Part shown: one piece after another, positions 6,099 through 11,322 of the stretch
Position numbering within the stretch: position 1 is the first letter of the stretch
Layout: every line of letters starts with the position of its first letter
Assembly: GCA_964567125.1 (NCBI GenBank)
Contig: CAZMLC010000082.1
Span: 1-11,322, forward strand
Direction of reading: 5' to 3'
Length of the DNA: 11,322 nt
Source of the DNA: CAZMLC01 sp964567125
GTDB lineage: Bacteria > Verrucomicrobiota > Kiritimatiellia > RFP12 > UBA1067
Translations under genes and position numbers: made by a program
Notes under the pieces: model-generated
What the model saw: the letters and a program-made list of their open reading frames with translations, nothing else
What the model was told of the DNA's origin: nothing
The model's database searches: none

Positions 6099-6117
6099 GC
6101 GCGAACAGGATGAACGC

Positions 6118-7212
6118 ATGAATACAATCCAGAAATATGTTTTTTCGTCGTTTTTCACCGCGTTCATGCTGGCGTGGCTGGTCCTCTCGTTCGTGATTAC
6201 GATTGGCCTGATGGTGAAGATCGCCCAGTTGATGATTCAAGGCCTTCCCGCGCATACGATTGGTGTTTTTATGCTGATCGGCTTTCCGGAGATGTTGTCG
6301 CTGACGATCCCTCTGGCGCTGCTGGTCAGCGCGCTGCTCGTCTTTAGCCGGCTCTCCGCGGACAGTGAGATCGCGGCAATGCGCGCCTGCGGCATCAATC
6401 TGCTGAGCGTGATGAAATACCCGATCCTTTTTGCCATCGCATGCACCGCGCTCGGATTCTACATTAACAACGAGATCGTCCCGCGCGCACACGAAGCGCG
6501 CTATACCCTGAAGAATAATGTGAGCGTGGATGTGGGTCTCGATCTGCTCGAACCCGGACGGATGATCGACGATTTTGAAAAGGTCAAACTCTTCTTTGCA
6601 CGCAAAGAGGGCAACTGGCTCTATGACATTCTGGCGTTTGATTACGCGACAGAAGGCGTGACGCGCGAAATCAAAGCGGAAAAGGCCCTGGTCTCCACGA
6701 ATGGCACTGACATCGTTCTGGATATGTACAAGGTGCGCGTCGACCCCATCGATGTGCAACGTCCCGGCGCGGCGATGGCGGATCGCCTGCGGCATGTGAT
6801 TCCCAATGCGATGCGTACGCGGTCTTATGCGCGCAACGAGCGCGATCTGCGTTTCTGGGAGTTGCGCGACTATATCGATCAGCTGCACTATGCGCCGCCG
6901 AAAAATCAGGAACCGGAACGGGTCGAGGAGCTTCTGAGCGCGGCGCGCACGCAGTATAGCAAGCGCCTCATGCAGGCCTGCGCCTGCTTCTGTTTCGTGT
7001 TGATCGGTGTCCCGCTCGGCATCAAGACCCATCGCAAGGAGTCGACCATCGGTATGGCGGTCAGCTTGGTCGTTGCGCTTTCCTATTACTTGCTGATGCT
7101 TTTGGTGGACTCCAACCGCGAACTGGCTTTTGTGTATCCGCACCTCTTGATTTGGTTGCCTGTTTTAGCCTGCTTTGGGCTCGCGGCCTATTTGATTCCC
7201 AAGAACTTGTAA
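6118..7212 (+). CDS. LptF/LptG family permease (LPS export ABC transporter, YjgP/YjgQ)
   Basis: The 364-residue inner-membrane protein belongs to the YjgP/YjgQ family. With LptB ATPase and a partner subunit, these permeases extract LPS from the inner membrane and pass it to LptC and LptA. Three N-terminal membrane segments lie at about residues 10-35, 48-75 and 97-118, with the family pattern 'FPEMLSLTIPLALLVSALLV' and 'SADSEIAAMRACGIN' (the coupling-helix region that touches LptB). A periplasmic jellyroll-like domain spans about 120-275, and three more membrane segments lie at about 280-300, 305-325 and 335-358. The length is typical. AGGA lies a short distance before the ATG. Only one of the expected LptF/LptG pair is present, so I cannot say which it is; the partner must be elsewhere. 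It is 19 bases after the barrel gene and 19 bases before lpxA, so the three are almost certainly co-transcribed. Confidence 0.9.
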   Translation: MNTIQKYVFSSFFTAFMLAWLVLSFVITIGLMVKIAQLMIQGLPAHTIGVFMLIGFPEMLSLTIPLALLVSALLVFSRLSADSEIAAMRACGINLLSVMKYPILFAIACTALGFYINNEIVPRAHEARYTLKNNVSVDVGLDLLEPGRMIDDFEKVKLFFARKEGNWLYDILAFDYATEGVTREIKAEKALVSTNGTDIVLDMYKVRVDPIDVQRPGAAMADRLRHVIPNAMRTRSYARNERDLRFWELRDYIDQLHYAPPKNQEPERVEELLSAARTQYSKRLMQACACFCFVLIGVPLGIKTHRKESTIGMAVSLVVALSYYLLMLLVDSNRELAFVYPHLLIWLPVLACFGLAAYLIPKNL

Positions 7213-7231
7213 ATGACGAAAGGAAACACTC

Positions 7232-8011
7232 ATGACCAACATTCATGCAACAGCACTTGTTGATCCTCAGGCTCAGCTCGCGGAGGGCGTCGAAGTCGGT
7301 GCCTACGCCATAATCGGGCCGCATGTCAAAATCGGCGAAGGAACCGTTGTGCAGGCGCACGCGTTTATCAGCGGCTATACAACGATCGGCAAAAACTGCC
7401 AGGTATTCCCCTTTGCTTGTATCGGGATGAAATCGCAGGATCTGAAATATGTCGATGGCGATATTACCTACGTTGAGATCGGGGACAATACCGTCCTGCG
7501 CGAGTTTTCAACCGTCCATCTGGGCACGCGTCCGGGGGAGGTCACCCGCGTCGGCAGCAACTGTCTGATTATGGGTTACTGCCATGTGGCGCATGGCTGC
7601 GTCGTTGGCAATCACGTGATCATGTCGAATCTTGCTACGCTGGCCGGCGAGGTCAAGGTGGAAGACTACGCGATTATCGGCGGCATGGCGGGTGTGCATC
7701 AGTTCTGCCGCATCGGTACCCATGCGATGGTTGGCGGAGCGACCAAGATCCGTCAGGATTGTCCGCCCTATATGATCACCGAGGTTACCTCGGGCGATAC
7801 GCGCGTGCTGGGACCGAATATCGTCGGGATGCAGCGCCATGGCTTTTCGGCGGAAGCGCGTTCCGTGCTGAAGGAGGCCTATCGTCTGCTCTATCGCGAC
7901 GGACTGAATCGCGGCCAGGCGCTGGAACGGATCAAGTTCGAACTCGACCAGACGCCGGAGATTCAAACGCTGGTCAAGTTCTATGCGGATAGCCAGCGCG
8001 GCGTTCATTAA
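7232..8011 (+). CDS. lpxA: UDP-N-acetylglucosamine acyltransferase (first step of lipid A synthesis)
   Basis: The 259-residue cytoplasmic enzyme transfers a 3-hydroxyacyl chain from acyl carrier protein to UDP-GlcNAc, committing the sugar to lipid A. The N-terminal two thirds is a left-handed parallel beta-helix of hexapeptide repeats ('VEVGAYAIIGPHVKIGEGTV' and similar). 'CHVAHGCVVGNH' holds His118 and the catalytic base His121, equivalent to His122 and His125 of E. coli. 'AIIGGMAGVHQFCRIGTHAM' and 'QDCPPY' are family signatures, and a helical C-terminal domain starts near residue 195. Gly169 lies where E. coli has the acyl-ruler Gly173, which would fit a long acyl chain of about C14 (inference from an eye alignment). 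AAAGGA is seven bases before the ATG. The usual neighbours lpxD, fabZ and lpxB are missing; it sits between an LPS permease and an ETF pair. Confidence 0.96.
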   Translation: MTNIHATALVDPQAQLAEGVEVGAYAIIGPHVKIGEGTVVQAHAFISGYTTIGKNCQVFPFACIGMKSQDLKYVDGDITYVEIGDNTVLREFSTVHLGTRPGEVTRVGSNCLIMGYCHVAHGCVVGNHVIMSNLATLAGEVKVEDYAIIGGMAGVHQFCRIGTHAMVGGATKIRQDCPPYMITEVTSGDTRVLGPNIVGMQRHGFSAEARSVLKEAYRLLYRDGLNRGQALERIKFELDQTPEIQTLVKFYADSQRGVH

Positions 8012-8039
8012 TCATTCACAGCTTAAGAAAGGAACAAAC

Positions 8040-8849
8040 ATGTCTACACCTCTACACATCGTTGTCTGCGGCAGTCTCGTGCCTGATCCGTTACAGACGC
8101 TCGAACCGGTGACCACACCGCAAGGACCTGGTTTGAAAAATGAAACCATGCTGCCCTCCGTGCTGGACCCCTGGTCCGCGCATGCGCTCTTTGAAGCAGC
8201 CAACCTTGCCAAGCAGGTTGCAGGCAGCAAGGTCTGGCTGGTCAGCTTGGGCCCCAAAGGCAAACTGCAGCAACTGATGATGACCGTGGCGCAGAAAGTG
8301 CCGTTTGAATTGGTCGCCATCGATGGCAGTGCAAGCGGTTTCACGGACGCGCATCTGGTGGCAGCCGCGCTGGCTGACACCATCCAGGCGATCCCCGGAC
8401 TCGATAAGAATAACCTGCTGGTCTTCGGCGGATGCGCCTCGGCATCGCGCGATGCCAGCGTGACCATGCAGCTCGTCTGCGAACGCCTCGGCATCAGCGA
8501 ATTCTTCGCGGGTGTCGATGAGATCAAGCCGCAGGCTGATGGCTCCTTCAGCGTGCTCGAGCGCATTGAGGGGGGCAAGTATCTGGCCTCGACCTTTGCG
8601 GGTGCACCGGCTGTCCTCGCCTGGGCGACAGGCAACCTTCCTGAGCCGCCGAACAATCCGCAGGTGGGCATGCTGAATATGCGCGGCGTGATGCCGGCTT
8701 TGCAGAAGGCGAAAGCTGTCGCCATCAACGCGGGCGGCATTGCCTATGAGAAGGCGGAGATCCCGGCGCAGAAGCGCGATACGCGCATCGTCAAGGATAT
8801 GCCGACGGACGAGATCGCCAAGGAAATCGTGGAATGGCTGAAGGCCTAA
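8040..8849 (+). CDS. Electron transfer flavoprotein beta subunit, divergent
   Basis: The 269-residue protein has the EtfB/FixA fold: 'VVCGSLVPDP' at the N-terminus (residues 8-17), 'LDPWSAHALFEAANLAK' (42-58, equivalent to the usual NPxDxxAxEEA helix), 'VWLVSLGPKGK' (65-75), 'GFTDAHLVAAALADTI' (100-115), 'ERIEGGKYLAS' (174-184) and the closing arm 'NNPQVGMLNMRGVMPALQKA'. The familiar AMP/FAD loop GxQTxDGDxGQ is replaced by 'GGCASASRDASVTMQL' (130-145), so nucleotide binding may differ from standard ETF. The start at 8040 is set by AAAGGA at 8028-8033, six bases upstream; a longer frame from 7983 overlaps lpxA and lacks family residues. It is 28 bases after lpxA and 28 before etfA, so it is part of the same cluster. 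No acyl-CoA dehydrogenase or ETF-quinone oxidoreductase is adjacent, so its redox partner is unknown. Family membership is confident; function by analogy only. Confidence 0.88.
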   Translation: MSTPLHIVVCGSLVPDPLQTLEPVTTPQGPGLKNETMLPSVLDPWSAHALFEAANLAKQVAGSKVWLVSLGPKGKLQQLMMTVAQKVPFELVAIDGSASGFTDAHLVAAALADTIQAIPGLDKNNLLVFGGCASASRDASVTMQLVCERLGISEFFAGVDEIKPQADGSFSVLERIEGGKYLASTFAGAPAVLAWATGNLPEPPNNPQVGMLNMRGVMPALQKAKAVAINAGGIAYEKAEIPAQKRDTRIVKDMPTDEIAKEIVEWLKA

Positions 8850-8877
8850 CGCAACCCCATCAGGAAGGAATTTGAAA

Positions 8878-9879
8878 ATGAAAGTTTTAGCGTTATTACA
8901 CACCGAAGAAAATGTCCTCCCCAAGGCTGCGCTGGAAGTGCTGAACACCGCCACGTCGCTCGGAGGTGAATTGAGTGTTGCCGTGTTGGGCGCAGGCGCT
9001 GCCGCTGCCGCGGATCAGATCGCCACCTGCGGTGCGACGAAATTCTTCGTCGCCGACAGTGCCGAGCTGGCTGCTCCGCGTTATGGATCGGATGCCGCAG
9101 CTGCTACGGCGCTCATTCAGGCCGCGGGTGCGGAACTCGTGCTGGCTCCGAACAGCTCACGTTTTGCCCGTGCACTGCCGGGCGTGGCTCACCGTGTGAA
9201 TGCCCAGATCGATACGCACATCGTCTCGGTTGCAGCGGCCGGGGATGCCGTCAAGGCGCAGCGCTGGTTCTATCGTCAGCGCATTCTGGCGACCTTTGCA
9301 CGCGCGGCCAAGCCGTGGATCCTGCTGGTCGATTCAGGAACCAATGCGCCATGGCAGGGTGCTACAGGCAGCGCCAATGCCGCGGCTGTGGCTGTAACCT
9401 ATCCGGCGTTCCGCACCACCGTGACCGGCGTTCAGGCTCCGGCTGCGGATGCGCAGACGATCCGCCCCGAAGCGAATGTGCTCCTCGTGGCCGGCGCTGG
9501 CTGGACCAAGAAGCAGAAGGATGGCCAGTATCATGTCGGCGAAGCCGGCGTGCTGATCCAGGGCTTCCTCGCGAAGGCCAAGGCGTCGCTCGGCAGCTCG
9601 AAGTCCCTCGTGGACCTGAAGAGCGAAGGTCAGGAAACGCTGAGCTTCATGTCGCACATGAATCAGGTCGGACAGACTGGTTCCACGCCGCGTCATCCGA
9701 AGGGCCTTTCGACGTGCTGTCACGGCGAAGAGCCGCATGCGGTCGGCTGGCGTTTTATTATGGAGCGCCGTGCCGTGAATCTCGATGCGAACTGCGGCTG
9801 GGCGCAGGGTAAAGCCGATGTCGTCTATGTCGCCGATGCCTTTGAAGTGATGACGAAGGTCAATGCATTGCTCGGCTAA
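8878..9879 (+). CDS. Electron transfer flavoprotein alpha subunit, divergent
   Basis: The 333-residue protein has the EtfA/FixB layout. An N-terminal domain (about 1-190) has 'VLAPNSSRFARALPGVAHRV' (88-107, equivalent to the usual SxxGxDLAPRVAARL), and a C-terminal FAD domain follows. 'VGQTG' (264-268), an FAD contact, is kept. The usual SGGRG loop is 'VAGAGWTKK' (204-212), so its Arg is lost. The usual SGAxQH segment is replaced by 'STCCHGEEPHAVGW' (278-291), with adjacent Cys280-Cys281, and the INxDPxAPIF stretch by 'VNLDANCGWAQGKADVVYVA'. It is therefore a member with an altered flavin site, perhaps binding or tuning the cofactor differently (inference). ATG 8878 is chosen over TTG 8872 because AAGGA at 8865-8869 is eight bases away. 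The last 17 bases overlap the patatin start, implying coupled expression with a lipase. Confidence 0.87.
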   Translation: MKVLALLHTEENVLPKAALEVLNTATSLGGELSVAVLGAGAAAAADQIATCGATKFFVADSAELAAPRYGSDAAAATALIQAAGAELVLAPNSSRFARALPGVAHRVNAQIDTHIVSVAAAGDAVKAQRWFYRQRILATFARAAKPWILLVDSGTNAPWQGATGSANAAAVAVTYPAFRTTVTGVQAPAADAQTIRPEANVLLVAGAGWTKKQKDGQYHVGEAGVLIQGFLAKAKASLGSSKSLVDLKSEGQETLSFMSHMNQVGQTGSTPRHPKGLSTCCHGEEPHAVGWRFIMERRAVNLDANCGWAQGKADVVYVADAFEVMTKVNALLG

Positions 9880-10789
9880 CACGCGCCCATACCGGATTCT
9901 CTCCATCGATGGAGGTGGCATCCGCGGCATCTACACCTCCCGTCTGCTGCGGCAGATGGAGGAGGTGCTTGCTTTTGATTGCTGCAACCAGATGGATCTG
10001 GTCATGGGTACCAGTACAGGCACGCTGATCGCCGCAGGCCTTGCCTGCGGTGTCCCGTCCGCTGAACTGGAAAAGGCCTATCGCGAGATCGGCCATGCGA
10101 TCTTTTTCTTCCGTCCGCTGCGCATGCTGATGGCGCTTGTGATGAGCCGCTACAGCGATCGGCGGTTGAAGGAACATCTTCACGACCTTTTTGGCGACAA
10201 GACGCTCGGTGACGCCAAGATGCGCATCTGGCTGCCGGTGATGGACATCGAGCATGGCCGGACGAAGTTCTTTAAGTCGGACAATCCCGAGCATCATCAC
10301 TATTTGATCCGCGATCTTGTCCATGCCGCCTGCGCCGCGCAGACCTTCTTCAAGCCGGTCGAGATCGAAGGCCACCTCTACGTCGATGCTGGACTCTGGG
10401 CTTACAATCCCGGGCTCGTCGCCGCAACCTATCTGCGCAACCATGCCTGCATCTCCTTCGAGCAGATGCACATCCTCTCGCTGGGCAGCGGTCGCAGTAC
10501 CCGCTACTATGCGCCGGAAGACTTCGGTCTGCTGGATTATGTGGCAGGCTGGGGGCTTGCCACGCGCTGGCGCGAACAGCGGTTTATCAACATGGTGCTG
10601 AACATGCAGGGCGAGATCGCCCAGAACATGCTCGAAACCCTGATCCCGCAAAACCAGCGGGTGCGCATCTCCTTTGAGGCGCATCGCGACCTCTGGCTGG
10701 ATGATCCGGACGAATGCGATTTTCTGATCGAGCAGGCGGACCGTGATTTTAAGCGCTACCGCCGCGCACTCGAAAAATTCTTTGCGTAA
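9863..10789 (+). CDS. Patatin-like phospholipase / acyl hydrolase
   Basis: The 308-residue protein is a patatin-fold serine lipid acyl hydrolase with a Ser-Asp dyad. 'ILSIDGGGIRGIYTSRLLRQ' (residues 12-31) contains the oxyanion-hole GGGxRG. 'GTSTG' (49-53) holds nucleophile Ser51. 'HAACAAQTFFKPV' (154-166) is the segment before the acid. 'YVDAGLWAYNP' (173-183) holds Asp175; family members usually read DGG or DGA, so Ala176 is a small departure. The helix rich in Phe, Leu and Met at about 78-95 may be a membrane-contacting lid. There is no signal peptide, so it acts in the cytoplasm or at the inner membrane. The sequence resembles the branch containing plant patatins and the CBASS effector CapV, but no cyclic-nucleotide synthase is nearby. 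Its ATG lies 17 bases inside etfA with only a close GAAGG, so it is probably coupled to etfA. Substrate unknown. Confidence 0.92.
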   Translation: MHCSANTRPYRILSIDGGGIRGIYTSRLLRQMEEVLAFDCCNQMDLVMGTSTGTLIAAGLACGVPSAELEKAYREIGHAIFFFRPLRMLMALVMSRYSDRRLKEHLHDLFGDKTLGDAKMRIWLPVMDIEHGRTKFFKSDNPEHHHYLIRDLVHAACAAQTFFKPVEIEGHLYVDAGLWAYNPGLVAATYLRNHACISFEQMHILSLGSGRSTRYYAPEDFGLLDYVAGWGLATRWREQRFINMVLNMQGEIAQNMLETLIPQNQRVRISFEAHRDLWLDDPDECDFLIEQADRDFKRYRRALEKFFA

Positions 10790-10796
10790 TCTTATC

Positions 10797-10829
10797 GTGT
10801 GTTGTCGAATTTTTCGCTATCACACTTTT
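10797..10829 (+). terminator. Possible weak terminator after the envelope/ETF/patatin cluster
   Basis: GTGTG (10797-10801) pairs with CACAC (10821-10825), and inside it CGAA (10806-10809) pairs with TTCG (10813-10816), with a four-by-four internal loop between them. TTTT (10826-10829) follows. The stem is low in GC and interrupted, so termination would be inefficient. It starts seven bases after the patatin stop, which is the right place. Confidence 0.4.
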
Positions 10830-10865
10830 CCAATTTATTTCTGCTGAGAAGTTGCCCTCAAAAAA

Positions 10866-10922
10866 ACCGATTGCAACGCCTCGTCAATTGCGGTAAGGTT
10901 ACACCACGTTGATTAACGGTGT
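10866..10922. other. Two consecutive bulged hairpins in the 228-base intergenic region
   Basis: The first hairpin is ACCGATTG (10866-10873) with CAAT (10885-10888) and CGGT (10891-10894), eight pairs with a two-base TG bulge. The second is ACAC (10901-10904) and CGTT (10907-10910) with AACG (10915-10918) and GTGT (10919-10922), eight pairs with a two-base CA bulge and a GATT loop. They could form an mRNA leader structure, a small RNA or a protein-binding site for the gene at 11018. I recognise no known riboswitch or RNA family. Confidence 0.35.
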
Positions 10923-10983
10923 TTAAAGATTCTGAAAATCACGATTTAACATGCATATCTGACACCTGTGATTGTGCGCGGGG

Positions 10984-11000
10984 ATATGCCCTTTGCATAT
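10984..11000. repeat. Small perfect hairpin before the last gene, with a third copy of its hexamer upstream
   Basis: ATATGC (10984-10989) and GCATAT (10995-11000) form a six-base perfect inverted repeat with loop CCTTT. A third GCATAT lies at 10953-10958. The right arm merges with a TATAAA (10998-11003) that could act as a -10. An operator is possible, but the sequence is short and AT-rich. Confidence 0.3.
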
Positions 11001-11017
11001 AAAAAGGGGACGAAACG

Positions 11018-11322
11018 ATGAAAACGAGAGGCTTTTGCCGTGACGTGCCGATAATCAGCCGTCCCCGCGCCGTCCTTGCGGCGCTGCTGCTTGCCTGCAC
11101 CGCGTCTGCCGCCGACCGCCTTACCGTGAACAGCCCCCTCCAGCCTCTTTACGCCGACCTTGAGACTGCCGCCACCTTCGCACTTCCGCAGCCCTCAGAA
11201 CGCAACTGGCGGCTCGATATCTCCGGCGCCCTCAGCGCCTCCAACCGCCTCACCTGCTCCTTCGGGGCCGATGCCAACACCAACGCCGTGCTCGACGCCG
11301 AGGAGATCACCGCCGTCCTCTC
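11018..11322 (+). CDS. N-terminal part of a secreted protein with an EF-hand-like loop (3' end outside window)
   Basis: The frame opens at ATG 11018, with AAGGGGA seven bases upstream, and stays open to the window end (101 codons visible). The first 32 residues are a signal peptide: basic residues to about Arg17, a hydrophobic core 'AVLAALLLACTASA' (18-31) and a signal-peptidase I site near 'ASAA'. The mature part begins 'DRLTVNSPLQPLYADLETAA'. Asp85, Asn87, Asn89, Asp93 and Glu96 in 'DANTNAVLDAEEI' match the 1-3-5-9-12 positions of an EF-hand or dockerin-type calcium loop, with Ala in place of the usual Gly at position 6. The last 30 visible codons end overwhelmingly in C, more strongly than in most upstream genes. 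I do not recognise the family. It is preceded by 228 bases of structured non-coding DNA, so it is a separate transcription unit. Export is fairly sure, calcium binding is a suggestion. Confidence 0.7.
   Translation, partial: MKTRGFCRDVPIISRPRAVLAALLLACTASAADRLTVNSPLQPLYADLETAATFALPQPSERNWRLDISGALSASNRLTCSFGADANTNAVLDAEEITAVL

Noticed and set aside
6025..7143. Minus-strand open frame of 372 codons opposite the LptF/LptG gene
   Set aside because: Its His/Arg/Gln-rich translation has no domain, and the plus strand encodes an unmistakable permease with a good start and operon spacing.
8091..8954. Minus-strand open frame of 287 codons opposite the EtfB gene
   Set aside because: It is a shadow of the etfB frame in GC-rich DNA; no motif and no ribosome-binding site.
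9860..10684. Minus-strand open frame of 274 codons opposite the patatin gene
   Set aside because: Antisense to a gene with intact catalytic motifs; the translation is His-rich and featureless.
9863..10789. Patatin as a CapV-type CBASS antiviral effector
   Set aside because: The N-terminal motif style is similar, but no CD-NTase (cGAS/DncV-like), Cap2/Cap3 or other defence gene is in the window, and the gene is embedded in an envelope/ETF cluster.
1..11322. CRISPR arrays, insertion sequences, tRNA or rRNA genes, prophage or toxin-antitoxin modules
   Set aside because: I saw no regularly spaced direct repeats, transposase motifs, cloverleaf-like genes or phage/toxin families on either strand.

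Overview
The window (about 11.3 kb, moderately GC-rich) looks like chromosome from a Gram-negative, probably anaerobic bacterium. A PVC-group lineage such as Kiritimatiellota is my best guess. The basis is autotransporter-type beta-strand repeats in a large secreted protein, lipid A and LPS transport genes (lpxA, lptF/G family), an anaerobe-style peroxide defence (two rubrerythrins plus PerR), and an ETF pair. The phylum is inference, because no 16S rRNA or other marker is present.

Layout. (1) 1-828: 3' end of a secreted beta-helix protein. (2) 950-3030, plus strand: rpmB (L28), a small zinc-ribbon/coiled-coil protein of unknown role, and a BaiN/HI0933-type flavoprotein. The last two share one base of stop and start codon (TAATG). 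(3) 3042-5245, minus strand: a low-molecular-weight tyrosine phosphatase, a strong intrinsic terminator, then a compact peroxide operon read as reverse rubrerythrin, perR, rubrerythrin. The final rubrerythrin carries a twin-arginine plus lipobox leader and overlaps perR by ATGA. (4) 5246-5474: an AT-rich divergent control region with a perfect 10-bp inverted repeat, one arm lying on the -35 of the rightward promoter. (5) 5475-10789, plus strand: six tightly packed genes for an outer-membrane barrel, an LptF/LptG permease, LpxA, divergent EtfB and EtfA, and a patatin-like lipase whose start lies inside etfA. (6) 10790-11017: a structured intergenic region. (7) 11018 to the end: the 5' part of a secreted protein with an EF-hand-like loop.

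How the genes may work together. The minus-strand operon is a self-contained peroxide sensor and peroxide-reducing module, possibly acting on both sides of the inner membrane. The rightward cluster joins outer-envelope biogenesis to an electron-transfer flavoprotein and a lipid acyl hydrolase, which suggests a lipid or acyl-chain theme; that link is inferred from gene order only.

Most worth following up: the exported rubrerythrin in the PerR operon, the ETF pair that lacks several canonical FAD/AMP motifs and is translationally coupled to a patatin, and the mirrored 10-mer in the divergent promoter region. I saw no tRNA, rRNA, CRISPR array, insertion sequence or recognisable defence system.
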